Shown: positions 1 through 11,651 of the stretch, one piece after another | Layout of the letters: each line of letters starts with the position of its first letter | Position numbering within the stretch: the first letter of the stretch is position 1 | NCBI GenBank assembly: GCA_036971715.1 | Contig: JAVHJL010000004.1 | Coordinates: 2,790,001 to 2,854,000 of the forward strand | Direction of reading: 5' to 3' | DNA from: Arthrobotrys musiformis | Lineage: Eukaryota > Ascomycota > Orbiliomycetes > Orbiliales > Orbiliaceae | DNA: 64,000 bases | Position numbers and translations under genes: made by a program | Notes under the pieces: model-generated | Database searches by the model: none | What the model saw: only the letters and a program-made list of their open reading frames with translations | Told to the model about the DNA's origin: nothing

Positions 1-775
1 TTTGTTCTTCAAAAAAAAGATGTCAAGAGGAAATACTCATCCCTCTATGGTTTCTTTTCCAATTCCATTTGTTTTTTTGACAAGAAATCCTAAAATCCGT
101 CAAAAAAATAATAAATATAAATACACCCGAAATAAGGGAAGAAATGGTATTCCACCCCCCAATATCCAAAAAAAACAATCAGAGTCAAAAGGGTGGGGGG
201 AATAAAGCGTGACACAGGAGTAACACCGAAGGCATGATGCTGAACTTGCTAGCTTGTGTATAAACAATGGCTGCAATACCAATAGAAATCAAAAGGTCAT
301 AATAAAAAAAGGCTTGAGGGATATGGCTAAGCGGAGTAGGATGGAGGAGTAAAAGAGCGAACGCTGGCTGTATGAGCTACAAAAGGAAGTGGGGGTATAG
401 ATTGTAAACAAAAACGAGCCGCGTTCGGAGGTTAGCATGGAGAGGAAGTATGGAAAGAGGAGAATCGGAAAAGAGAAAAGGAGGTAATAGAGAGAGGTCG
501 TAATGTAGATCAATGACTTTGTGTGACCTGAAAGTCATATTGTGAGCAAAATACCATTTCAATAAGGCGAGACCCAAAGTCTCCCGACATGTCTGGCAAG
601 AGTAATCCTTTAGCCAGTTCTGAGATAGCCCAATAAAAGAGAGGAAAGAAAAAAGAGCCACAGCAACACCATCTAACAGACAACAAAAGGAAAGGAACGT
701 AAGCCCAGGTCATTAATATAACTGAAACGAAAGCGAAAAAGAAAGAGAGCAAAAAAAAAAGCGAAAGGCGCAATA
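1..775. other. Non-coding flank, 3' side of the RING gene
   Basis: No frame here shows coding character. The plus strand is A/G-rich, so the minus strand is pyrimidine-rich, as expected for the 3' flank of the minus-strand RING gene that stops at 776. A stretch near 323-335 resembles a tRNA A-box but lacks a partner B-box and a foldable cloverleaf. Confidence 0.5.
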
Positions 776-2275
776 TCAACGGGTACTCGATGCATTGGCG
801 TTGGCAAGACCAGCTTCAAGGGTACTCGGTGTTGGCTCCTCCGGACCAGCAGGACTAGCGCTGCTGTTCGAACGGCCACGTCTGCTAAACCGGCCAAGGA
901 AAGCAGATGATCCAGGGGAGGGGGTTTGTTGGGTCTCGATGTTGCCCGTATTGCCGGCAGCATTGTTGGAATTAGTGCTGTGGCCGAATGGGCTCCAACG
1001 AGTGTTCCGGGATGCACGTCGGGATCTCTGAGGTTCGGTCCTGCCCCGTCGACCAGCACGGTTGGCATTGTTGGGGCTAGGAGGCATCAAATAGGCTTCA
1101 GCTCGGTGCCACCATGTACTAAGCGGGCTTCTATTGAGCTCAGCAGCCTGTTGACGTCGTCTCTCACGAGCTTGCTCCTCGGCTTCGATCTCGGCTTCGG
1201 TCCGAGGCTTGGGAACATAGTAGTCTGCTTTGCAGAGCGGGCAGCAGGCACGGCGAGCGGTCAACCAAGGATCGATGCAGGCGGTATGGAAAGCATGGCC
1301 GCAGGTCAAGCCACGAACATCGTCAGAATCTTCGAGGTTATCGATACAGATCGCACAGGTATCACCACAGCTGTTGGCCATATCGGCTGGCAGAGCCGGC
1401 ATCGGTTCGTCATCATCATGTTCTCCTTCGTGATCGCTGTTCTGGTTAGATGCAACCCTCTGGATCTCTGCCGACGACCTCTGGTTCGGTGCCAGTGTGG
1501 CTGTAGCTGGAGTAGTGGTGGTGTTGGTCGTCGCAGCGGCAGTTGGAGTAGTAGTAGTAGTAGTAGTCGTCGTCGTATTGGTCGGAGTTTGAACCTGGTC
1601 TATTCTGCGAACCTGGTCTTGGGATTCCCGTTCGGGTGTGACAGGTTTTGTCGGGTCGGCGACGGGTTCAGGGATTTTTGGCAGAGGCGAAGCGGGAGGG
1701 TCGAGGTCGGTCTGGGTCTGAGTAGCGACATCGGGAGCGGATCCATCTGTAGGAGCGATTCCACCAGCAGTCGGAAGTCCCATAACCTCACGATTTGCAC
1801 GCCATGTTTTGTATTTAGTGACAGGAAACCTCTCGTTGACTTCGTCGACGGTCATGAGTTTCTTTTCCCTTCTCCGACGATGAGGTCGGGCACCGAGAGC
1901 CTGGAGGTCGACCTCATCGACGCCGTTGGCCCTAGCGCGGTTCCTTGCATTGTACCTGAAGCAATACTTGACACCGACAATGATCCTACATTCCCGATTG
2001 AGGGGTGACGACGGTTAGAGAGTCCTGATCGAGAAAAGGGACGAAACGTGCAGGTAGCGTGGGTGAGTTAGTTACCATAGATTCGTAAATACAACACCAA
2101 AACCCAGCGCTACAAAGAAGAGCAGGGGCGAGTTCTGGGTGCCACCACCACTACCGCTGCTGGGCGTATTGGTCGCAGATGGACTCAGAGTCGTGGATAC
2201 GATGTTAGGCAGAGTTGCAGTCGGGCTGACGGTGATGGAAGGAACCGGCGGGAGGGTGGAAACATCCTGCGACAT
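776..2275 (-). CDS. Membrane-anchored RING-H2 E3 ubiquitin ligase
   Basis: Two exons (2275-2076 and 1985-776) joined over a 90-nt intron give 469 residues. After a Ser/Thr-rich N-terminus, residues 51-75 form one hydrophobic membrane segment that the splice junction completes, followed by a basic stretch. A poly-Thr run lies near 200-213. A canonical RING-H2 finger follows, with ligands C277, C280, C295, H297, H300, C303, C315 and C318 and the Cys-Gly-His-Ala-Phe-His core. The C-terminal 150 residues are Arg/Ser/Pro-rich and look disordered. The family recruits E2 enzymes and ubiquitinates membrane-proximal substrates; the architecture of one N-terminal helix and a cytosolic RING suggests an endomembrane ligase. 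The substrate is not deducible. The start is the first ATG of exon 1. Exon structure is firm because the joined frame restores the membrane helix. Confidence 0.85.
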
Positions 2276-2717
2276 TGTGGATGTTTATTCTGATCGAGTG
2301 ACTGATCGATCGATTGATTGATGGATGGAGTAGAAAATGGGTAGGGAGGGAAAAAGTGTTGTCGGTTGTGGGATGATGGATAAGAAGCCGACAGTTGAAA
2401 GTTTCCCCCGGTTCTCGGTCCCCCAAAGCAAAGCAAAAGTTGAAGACGGCGGGATCGAGGAGTTCCCAGAACCACTCTAAAACCGTGTGTCCGGTATCAT
2501 GTGTGTGAGTGTGTGTATTGTGTGTCGGAGAGAGATGTCGACGATGATTCCCTTCCCTTTGATGCTGATATCCCTGTTGATATATTAATACTGTTTCTCT
2601 CGTGGGTTCGTGAGGGTGTAGATGGAATGAGATGGGTGGGATCCGAGGGAGGAAAGAGAGAAAGAGGTTGGTTGTTGTTGGCGTTGTTGGTTCTTTTTAA
2701 CAAGGTCGAGTTCTCGG

Positions 2718-2804
2718 TCAGGCAGGCTGGCAGGGCTGGTTGGGCTGGCTGGCTGGTCTGTTCTGGCTGGCGGGCTGGTCTGGCGGGCTGGTCTGGTCGG
2801 CTGA
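2718..2804. repeat. Degenerate CTGG/GGCTGG repeat
   Basis: About 85 bases of imperfect GGCTGG and GCTGGT units, strongly G/T-rich on the plus strand. The tract is open on both strands only because of its composition. It looks like slippage-derived satellite DNA. Confidence 0.7.
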
Positions 2805-2952
2805 GACGGGAACTCGGACGGCAAAGGATAAAATCGTACGAGCAAGCTATCCAATCCAATCCAATCCACTCGGTGATATCCTACAGGCAATATTTGACTC
2901 CAATATGGCACGATATGATACGATATCCTGTAGTCTGTATGTATGGATTTGT

Positions 2953-2971
2953 GTATGTATGTATGTATGTA
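2953..2971. repeat. (TATG)n microsatellite
   Basis: Four to five perfect TATG tetramers followed directly by a purine-rich GAAGGA run (about 2983-3008). Confidence 0.75.
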
Positions 2972-3562
2972 AGTTAGGAAATAGAAGGAGGAGAAGGAGA
3001 AGGAGAAGTATTGTTATTAGGCATTCGAGGGGGGACGATATAATAATAACATCCAAGATGTCCTCCACAGGGAATTCCAATACTCCTAATACCAATATTA
3101 TATAATCCTAATACTCAAAAGAGAGAGGGAGAAGAAACAATGAGAGGAAAGAAAAGAGAGAAGAAGAAGAAGAAGAGAGATTGTATTATTATTATGTATC
3201 AAGTATCACATCGAGACATCGTCTTTATTTTGCACTTCAATCGATTTCTCAGACAAGAAACCACTAGTTGGTTAACTCTACTAGCAAAAAAGAGACAGGG
3301 AAAAAAGAAAAAAAGGGGAGCCCAGAGGACCGGTAACACCGCCTGTAACAAAGTAACAATCTACTAGTTCGATCAAGCTCTCTTTGAAATCTTTTCGAAA
3401 CCGCAGCCGGACGGGACACCGCCCAATCGAGCCCAGAATCTCTGCTCCCCCTCTTAGTCTGTTATTCATGTATGCTGGCTGTATGGTACTCACATACATT
3501 CATTCACTCATAGACATACATACATGCGTGGGGCTGCTGCCGCCGCTGCTGACGAGAGCAGG

Positions 3563-3602
3563 AGAAGAAAAGAAAAGAAAAGACAAGAAAAGAAAAGAAA
3601 AA
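3563..3602. repeat. (AAAAG)n tract
   Basis: Roughly 40 bases of AAAAG pentamers with one interruption; purely purine on the plus strand except for one C. Confidence 0.75.
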
Positions 3603-3738
3603 CGTGGGCTTGGAATTTTTAGAGTCCAAAGGAGGAAAGAAAGGAAAAGTACCGACTGACCGACTGACCGACCCAAGCCAAGATATATCCCAGGCCAGGC
3701 CTCCTGCGATGCAAAATATGCTCCTCACATACACATAA

Positions 3739-3774
3739 ACAATACAGACAATACAGACAATACAGACAATGCAG
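3739..3774. repeat. Tandem 9-mer repeat, about 3.5 copies
   Basis: The nonamer ACAATACAG repeats head to tail, with the last copy diverged by one base. It has no coding context. A GACCGACT repeat lies just upstream at 3652-3674 and a palindromic GATATC run just downstream at 3873-3892. Confidence 0.75.
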
Positions 3775-6700
3775 GCGTGTACGAACACCTATTCTGGGAC
3801 AGGGCGATAGGATGCGATATGGATATGGGCGCGGACACGGGTACGGATTGTCGATATGGGGCTAGTCAGGATATATCGATATCGATATCGATGTCCTCCC
3901 CAAAGAAGCAGCTCCCTATTAAACTTCATATACGATACATATGTACTAATTCTCCATTATAATTATACCTCATCCTCATTAGGTAATATACACTGTGTAT
4001 ACTCCACGATATGATGCTATGACAGCCTGACCTTGCATTCTGATCGGATGCTTCCAGACATTCAAATCTCTTGTGCGACATTTTGATATTCGCAATTACA
4101 ACCTCGAGGCCTCCCATCGCCACCAGGACATGCCACCGCAATCTAACACTATATCACCAAAAGTATAATAAACCATCACAATCACAATCCCGAATCCCAA
4201 TCTCAGTTCGAATCCATTCAATCGATCAGTCAGCCGGCCAGTAGCTATCACATATTTTCGCCTTTCCAACTGCCAAGATCGTAAAAAAAATATTTAGGAA
4301 CATGCCGAATTCTTTCTGCTTCGTTATCACCGTCGAAACCGTCAGGTGTACAATCCCAATTTGATTTTTTCTAACTTTTTGACTTTCGAGTACTTCCAAT
4401 TTCAATTGTCATAATTGTGGCTTCGCAATATTTCCAAATCCGCTCCTCAAACTCTCAGAATCAGGCCGAAAGCCGTGTCCCGGTAATATGGACGAAAACT
4501 CTATTCCTGTCGCTGTAACGCAAGGAGGATAACATACGACACATACTCATTACACAGCACATAAACATACACCTTCAAAGATGCAATGCATACCGGACAA
4601 TATATACTATTCCTCCCATGGCGTTGTGTATCACGATGCGAGGGTGATGCCTGGAACTCCATCTCTTCTTGAGAAAAAAAAAAAAATAAAATAAAATAAA
4701 AAAGTTGCCATCTGTGACAGGATAGATATCTCGACCAGGCAAGTGGCCCCAAATCCAGCCGACTAACCATCCAGCGCCACCAGCTGCGGGGAGGCAAGAC
4801 AAGAAACATCAAAAACCGGACAAAGAAGCAAAGACTTCCCCCACCTTGTCCTTAGTTCGCCATACTGCTTGGGCGGTACTTGGATGAGCGAAAAGCATAC
4901 CAAGAAACCCGTCCAAGTCTTCGTTTCAGGGATCTTAATCGAGGGCTTGGGCTGAGAAAACTCACCTTCCACGAACGCCATAGGACTATTTCACAATCTG
5001 CAGCTCCCGTTCCAGTTCCATCTGCTGTATACCGCCATCATCGATGACCTCCTTTACTTGGTAGTTCTCACACGAGCTTGCACGGCGGCTTAGGAGGTAC
5101 CGATGTATGGTACACACATTTACCAGAGAAGAGATCCATCTGAAGTAATTATTCCTGTCATCATGCGGGCTATTTTTGAGGCTAGCAAGTAAACTTAGCT
5201 AATCGCTCGCCCTCCCGTCGCGTACCAGGCTGACAGTTTGACATTGCGCCCTCCATTGAACCCTTTATTCTAATCGATGCCTTCTAATTCCTTTTTGAAA
5301 ATTTGAATTGTCACGTCAAGATAGAAAGAGTCGGTCTTAGGACTTACTCGGCCCGCAAAAGAGCCGGTACCGTAGTGTTAAAAGCTTTAAAGGCGTATTC
5401 GGAAAATCCAGGTCCTTGTAGATGCATGAACCGACCCCACTATCGATCGAAGCAGAACCTTCTCTCCAGTGCAGTTCCATCGCAGTATTCAAATCAGTTC
5501 AACTTTTTTTGAATTTTTGCCCGCGAAAAAAAAAAAGCCTGGTGACCGAGTTCCAGATATAGCTATCGACTCGATCCGCCCAGTTTTATACTCCCGGAGC
5601 TGCCCAGCCAATCACGAATCATCACCCTGGTTCACCTCACTCGCTCACACCCAACCTTTTCTACCATGTAACATACCCAGCAATTTCAAACATTACAATG
5701 CGGGGGGGAAACAAAAGGTTTATGAATCTCTGTAGACGCTGCTTTTCTGTTTCGTTTTCGCAAGCTTGTGACACTCACCTGAGGGCCACACCCTTCCAAA
5801 CGGAAACAAGAAAATAAATATGACGACAGAGGTGTGCAACGGATCTTTCGGCAGGCTTGACATACCAAACTGAGGAAGAACGGGTACCTTATTTTTCCCT
5901 TTTCTTCTCTTTTCTATTTCATACAAAGTGCGAACAAAACGAACTAATATGGACAAAGATGATCCGGCTTGCGCCGTTGGAACTCTTTTTTTGTTGGTTT
6001 TATCGAAAATTGATAATCGTGACATAATCGGATTCCGATTACGCCAGAATGGTGTCGACATGGGAAAAGAGACATGCGTGCGCACGAGGCCCCGCAGAAA
6101 CCAAGATTTTTTAGACATTTGAAATTAAATTTTTTTGAACAAAGAGAGCGCTCGAGCTCTGCTCATAAAAAGAATCAACAAGTTTTTTCAGATGTCTTTC
6201 TTCGTGGCTGAGGATTACCTAATTCCCCTAGCCCATGATACAAAGCAGATAAGAGAATATATCACACTGCATTTTACACTTCCTGAATCTAGATTTCAAA
6301 ATCCCCCATATGGCCATTTTCTGCAATCCTCATGCCCAGTCTACCGAGGATCAACGGAAGCTTGGCCATCCTCCCCCGCATCAAGCAAGCGGTGCAACCT
6401 CCGCCAAAAGAGCTAAGACTTCGCAATCGATATATCCCGCATTTCTGTGTCAGTCTTAACAACCTGCGTTTTCAAGAAACAAAAAACATTAAAACACAAC
6501 GAGCTCTAACTGCAGTTGTTTCGCGGAGTATTTTATCGCATGTGATTTATACATCTATATCTATTGGGCATAAAAACAATTTGTTTGCCGAATACGGTAG
6601 AACATGTATGCGCAATCTAAGCCCCTCCAGAATATATCTTCGGATCGAAAGACAACTTGGTTTTTCATGACGAATTCTTGTAATCGGCTTGCATATAAAC

Positions 6701-7790
6701 CCGCTCACTTTCTCTTAGCTAGCGAGCGAAGCTGGTGAACTAGCTAGTAGCTACTTAGCTAGTATTGGCGGGTAAACTCCCAAAGACGGTGCTCTGGCTA
6801 CTGCAGGGGCTAGATCGTATCTCCTTTACCAGCTTTTCCATATCGGAATGGAGTAGTTTATGAAAAAAGAAGATCGAAAAATAGCTAGTAGTAGTTACTA
6901 CCGAAAGGATCTGGGGGCAGAGTCAGGGTGGTAATGAGGCTGAGGAAGCTAGCTATTCGTCGGTGGTCCGGGTATACCGGATCAATCAGTTCGATCGAAC
7001 CGTTCGATAGACCGTATTTCTGGCCCACAAGGGGTTTGTAAAAGGGCAGGTCCGTATACGAATATGCTATATCTACTATAAAATATACATACCACGGCGT
7101 TTTGGTTTTTGCCTTTTATCCCACGTTTTTTTTTGTTTTTTGTTTTTTGCCCCCCTCGGCGGTCCTCGAGACGTGGGTTCTTCGTTTCTTGGTATTCTCC
7201 ACAATTTCTCCAGACCGACTATCTCCATTCGAGTCAGTGAGTACTGTGGGATGGTATGAGGGAATATAGCAGGGGGCTTGCGTATACGAAGTCTACATAC
7301 CAAAAACTATGTGGATATCGATGTCTTAGCGGACGGACTTTTTCAGTGGAAAGAGCGAAAGGGAGGCTCGAGGGTTAAAGTTTGCCCCATGCAGCCCCGT
7401 AGACTTTACCCAGCGAATTCCGTGCGAATCCGTGCGAATCGATATGCGTGTGGATTGAAACGGTAGACATGGCTCCGAATGAATATATGTGAAGCTCTTG
7501 CTGTCGAATCTGTTTCAACGTGTTTCTGATAAGATACCAATCTATAATACGCAATATATCGTCGGAGTTTTTTCTGGGCCCATTTAGCCGATGCTTCACG
7601 GGTTCGTTAAAGGCGAAGCTTTTTGACTTTAGCTTATTATACAGCTCTGTTCAAATATAAGGTGTAAAGAATATCTACGGTTCTACGGTAACAATCACTT
7701 CCTAGATGCTAGATATCAAGATCGATGGTTTTGGAGGAGTGATGGAAGGATCTATCTCTACTCTATTTCGGAGTCACCAAGTTCATAGCC

Positions 7791-7830
7791 CTGTATATAA
7801 AAAACATTCCAAAGAAATATAAAAAAAACT
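7791..7830 (+). promoter_or_regulatory. Possible TATA-like element of the cyclophilin gene
   Basis: A TATATAAA-type run lies about 130 bases before the cyclophilin ATG and is followed by an A-rich leader. The position is compatible with a core promoter, but AT-rich runs are common here, so this is only suggestive. Confidence 0.3.
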
Positions 7831-7922
7831 TCATCCCAGAAACAAAGAACACGCATCACTTAAAACTATTCTTAAAGCAAACACACAATACCGTGAATTA
7901 CTCCGCTCAAAACGTCACAATT

Positions 7923-9136
7923 ATGGCCGCCGCGATCGTAACCGAAAAGCCGGTCTCGAATCCGTCCAACCCTGTCGTCTTCTTCGATGTATCCCTGGGA
8001 GGAATGAACGGTTAGTGGACCCCCTAACAACTGCGACGCGCGCAGGACGAGGAAGCTGTCATTTTGCATTAAGCATCCATTCTCAAAATGAATACCGCAG
8101 AATAAATACAACAATAACAACACACGCTAAATTTAATAATTACCAGGCGAACTGCTGGGACGTATCAAGATCGAACTCTTTGCCGATGTCGTCCCCCTCA
8201 CCGCCGAGAACTTTCGACAATTCTGCACCGGCGAGTCGAAGAATAGTATGGGGCGGCCGCAGGGGTACAAAGGGTGTAAATTCCACCGTGTGGTACGTTA
8301 TACACTCATCCTTCTCATTTTTTTATTCCTCTTTATTCTTTCTTTCTTCCATAAAATCCGTGGTTTTTTTGTTCTTTTTTCCCGAGATATTTCCGATATT
8401 CTTGAAATCTTGTGATTGTTATTGTTTTCTCCTCTCGGGAATATGCTCGGAGTGCGGGTGGAGGGAAGTGTAACGGAGTGAATCTCCAAAGTACGAGTGG
8501 AATATTCGATAAAAGATTTCGCCCGCGTCTGTACTACTTTCTCCATCCGCAGGATATAATCTCCTACACCTAACTCCAACGGAAATTCCAAAACAAAACA
8601 ATAGAAACCGGTGGGTAAACCCGTGGCTAATAGTCATACAGATCAAAGGCTTCATGATCCAAGGCGGCGACTTCCTAAACGTAAGCCCACACCCTCTTCA
8701 AAACATATTCAGCTTTCTGATTAAATTATGGGTAACACCAGGGCGATGGAACCGGTGGAACGTCGATATACGGTACCCGTCATTTCAAAGATGAGAATTT
8801 TGTGAAGAAACATGATACGGCTGGTATTCTTTCCATGGCGGTACGACTTAACCCCCCCTTTAAAAAATAATAGAGGTATCAACTTGGAATTGGGGTTTTT
8901 ACTGATTTTTGGTGATCTATTTGGGTGGCGTTGAAAATATACAGAACTCAGGCCCAGATACGAATGGATCCCAGTTCTTCATCACCGCCGACCCGACCCC
9001 GCATCTGGATGGTAAACATGTGGTGTTCGGACAGGTAGTAGAAGGCATGGATGTCGTCAGGAAGATCGAAAACGCGAGAACGATCCTTGATCGTCCCACT
9101 TCCGATCTAGTCATCACGCAGTGCGGGGAGATGTAA
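7923..9136 (+). CDS. Cyclophilin H-type peptidyl-prolyl isomerase
   Basis: Five exons (7923-8010, 8147-8292, 8642-8680, 8742-8840, 8945-9136) give 187 residues, the usual size for cyclophilin H. The order of blocks matches that family: NPSNPVVFFD at the N-terminus, the ENFRQFCTGE block, FHRV with catalytic Arg near residue 77, the GGDFLNGDGTG block, then QFFIT and a terminal QCGEM. Cyclophilin H orthologues bind U4/U6 snRNP proteins and assist spliceosome assembly, so a nuclear role is expected; this is inferred from family, not visible directly. The residue matching the cyclosporin-contact Trp of cyclophilin A is His144, which may lower drug affinity. Intron 2 is 349 nt, several times longer than the other introns. 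The gene converges on the DUF3844 gene, with 334 bases between stops. Confidence 0.9.
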
Positions 9137-9470
9137 TTTAATTCTTCCCTATTGAATAGTTCAAGCTAGCTTAATATCAGACCGGGCCTGGTAAGGAGAA
9201 TCGAGATTATATCATTATTCTAAAGCAAGAAAAAACGGAGAAAAAAAACTTGGTAGTTTTACACTTTCCAGAAAAGCCATAGAATATATCCCGCCTATTG
9301 CGCATGTAGTAATGCCCTTTTCTCTTCTCCTCGTTTCCAGAAATACACAAGTACATAAAATGCAGCGCAAAATAAAGAAAAACCCCAAAAGCCAAATATA
9401 TGTGTGTCGCTCGAATCATGAAAAAAAAAAGCCTATTACTACAGATATATCCCCTCCCTTCCTATCATAT
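9137..9470. other. Convergent intergenic gap
   Basis: Shared 3' region of the cyclophilin gene (+) and the DUF3844 gene (-). It is A-rich, with several AATAAA-like or A-run stretches that could serve polyadenylation. No gene is seen. Confidence 0.5.
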
Positions 9471-10948
9471 CTACTTTCTCACGAGTGCTACACCGGCCGA
9501 GAGCTCACCGGGTAGCTCTTCCGCGCCCATATCGAGCATTTTGTTGATTGTCCATCCGATGGTAAGGAGCATGCCGATAGCGAATGAAACAAACAATACA
9601 AAAGGAACACTGACGTCCTTCTTTTGACAAGCGTTACCACCCCAGTAAGTAGTCTTGTTCGCTCCACCAACTTTAACAACCGTTGGGGCGCAAATGCAGC
9701 TCCAGCAATTCGATTGTGTCGTGGATTTGATGCAGTTGCCACGGCCGTTACAGCTGTTGGTACGGTTTCCGCAGACATCGCGGCTCTCAAAGCATCCTGG
9801 TCTGGGACGGGCGATCTTGTTGGTGTTCTTTTGGAGCGGGGTGACGACGGATGTATCCTCCTCGTTTGCGGCGAACTTGGGTTCGGTGTTTGGAACCAGG
9901 GGAGCCTCCTTGCGCTTCGTCTTCTTGATTTCAAAGGTGCCGACGAAATCAGTGTTATCGCTTCGTTTTGCGTTTTTAGAGTCTACTGGGATTAAACCGA
10001 CGACTGATGGGTATTCGTTGGTCGCCTTGATGGCCTGGTTGAGGAGTTGGGCCATAAGCTTCGAAGCAACCTTGTACTTCTGGGAGTTGACGCCGTCTTT
10101 GTCGGCGATGGTGGATAGAGAACCGAGGTGGATGAAGGCGGTGGCCTTTTCGGCGATGACTTGTTCGATGGTGCTCTCAGCAAGGGATTTTAGAACCATA
10201 TATTCTTCGAAGAAGTCGACGTCGCTGGGTTTCCTCTTGTTGAACTTGGAAGCGTCGGATTTGCCGACGGCGGATTCAAATTTGCTCCACTCGTTGTAGT
10301 CTGCGGAAAGTTCGATCCCACTCTTCTAAACTATCTGTTAGAAATGGCTATATGTGACAATTTTGGTGAATGGGGCTTACTCGAACCGGTGAGACGACGT
10401 CCACGAAGCCGCCTTTGGAGTTGCTGTATAGGGATTTCTCTTCCGACTCCATCACATTCCCGGCTTGCGACTCTAGCTTTTTGAGTAAAGTGCCCACATC
10501 GCTGAACGGCGGCGAATCTTCAATTTCGAATGTAGGCGACTCGCTCCAGAATGCTGTAAATCCCCTCCCACGTTTTGTTAGCCGTCTGATCTCCCTGCCA
10601 TCCGTAAGCCTAAGGACGGGATTCCCGTTTACCATCTGGATTCTCAACTCCTCCAATTGTAACCACTATAGTGCCGTCGACATCGGTCTTCTCCACCCAT
10701 AATCTGTGGGAGGAGCTGGATATCATCTGTAGTTTGTAGATATTGACACCATCGCCGATTGAGTGGAACTGCGAGAGGCCGAGCCTGGCAGCCAGGGACA
10801 GCCGGGATTCGGTATGTGTTAGGACTTCGGCCTTTGTCGTCTTGTCTGCCGAGTGTGCATTCGGCCATGTGTAGAACGGAGCATTTTCTGCCCATGTCGG
10901 TTGCAGGCTGATCAAGACCGCGAGGATGGAGAGAAGAGTGGCCTTCAT
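9471..10948 (-). CDS. DUF3844 (Vps3844-like) type I membrane protein with Cys-rich EGF-like module
   Basis: Three exons (10948-10633, 10553-10381, 10325-9471) give 447 residues. Residues 1-20 are a signal peptide ending at Thr-Trp-Ala. The luminal part ends in an eight-cysteine cluster (C341, C348, C355, C361, C370, C373, C375, C396) with a GRGNC motif typical of EGF-like folds, followed by one membrane helix at about 402-425 and a short cytosolic tail. This arrangement is that of the fungal DUF3844 family, annotated as related to vacuolar sorting; biochemical function is unknown. ER or endosomal placement is inferred from signal peptide plus single helix. Both splice junctions restore frame exactly, with introns of 79 and 55 nt. 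Confidence 0.8.
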
Positions 10949-11651
10949 GGCGGCGGTGGAGGTGGTGGTCGTCGGGGTGGTCGTAGGTGGAGGTTGGGAT
11001 TTGGTTCGAGGACGCGAGGAAGCGTAGGCGAGTTACGTTGACTTAACAGAACAGACGTGGATTTATATATGTGGTAATGCGATATTGGTATGTCCCAGTT
11101 CCCCAAACCCCCGTGTATCCGCTCCTCCTCCGATGATGCCGGGAGTGTCTGTATGTATATCCGTATGCCAGTCGGCGGTCCACCTCTGTTCTGATCGCGA
11201 GGTTTCCGGTTCGTTGTTGTATGGTATATTGTATATAAAATCGAGAGGTGATGACGATGGCCAGAAGATTGAGTGGATGGTAAGTTCCGCGTGGAAGGCA
11301 AAGCCCCTGTTTGGCTGTCAAACGCTGCTGCTTCTTCGCCTCAACCTCTGGCCACTGTCAGTCCAGCACACTCAGACACATGCTGCACAGCTTCTTCCAA
11401 AACCCTCCACCAGAGCCGCAGCCTCACCGAAACCACGGCCATCTCCAGACCTCCGCCAGCTTCATCAGACGGGTCCTCCAGCTTGCGTTTTCCATGTTCC
11501 ACTAGCGGTCTTTTCTTCTGTTAAATGCCCCGCTTACCATCGTCGATACTGTCGCTTGTGACTACCCGACGCCACAGTCCGCCCCTGGACTTTCTCGTGA
11601 CAGATACCCCGATATAGACCCCCCTTCCAGTTCCATCACAGCTCTAGACGG
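10949..11651. other. Divergent promoter region
   Basis: A 703-base gap between the divergent DUF3844 gene (-) and the mitochondrial-type gene (+). It contains a C/T-rich block near 10960-11000 on the minus strand, compatible with a leader, and a TATATAAAA-like run near 11230. No gene is supported. Confidence 0.45.

Larger units (their letters stand above)
2276..7922. other. 5.6-kb gene-poor tract rich in simple repeats
   Basis: I find no convincing gene. Short open frames occur on both strands but lack family resemblance and splice logic. The first 1.7 kb is dominated by microsatellite-like DNA (CTGG, TATG, GAAGA, AAAAG, a 9-mer and a GATATC run). Between about 6700 and 6960 the tetramer CTAG/TAGC recurs many times. 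The rest is ordinary AT-leaning intergenic DNA. It must contain the RING gene promoter at its left end and the cyclophilin promoter at its right end. Confidence 0.5.

Noticed and set aside
321..345. tRNA A-box-like TGGCTAAGCGG
   Set aside because: No B-box at the right distance and no cloverleaf stems.
926..2008. 360-codon plus-strand frame opposite the RING gene
   Set aside because: It is the antisense shadow of the RING CDS. The GC-rich codon bias of the true gene keeps it open, and it has no motif.
4575..4981. Minus-strand fragments with Gly/Trp-rich sequence (GGAGWLVGWIWG) that looked like a small membrane protein
   Set aside because: No donor and acceptor pair joins the two frames in phase with good sites, and the sequence ends in homopolymers. 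Kept as a very weak possibility only.
5720..6118. 132-codon minus-strand frame
   Set aside because: Composition matches the surrounding non-coding DNA and no family pattern or intron logic was seen.
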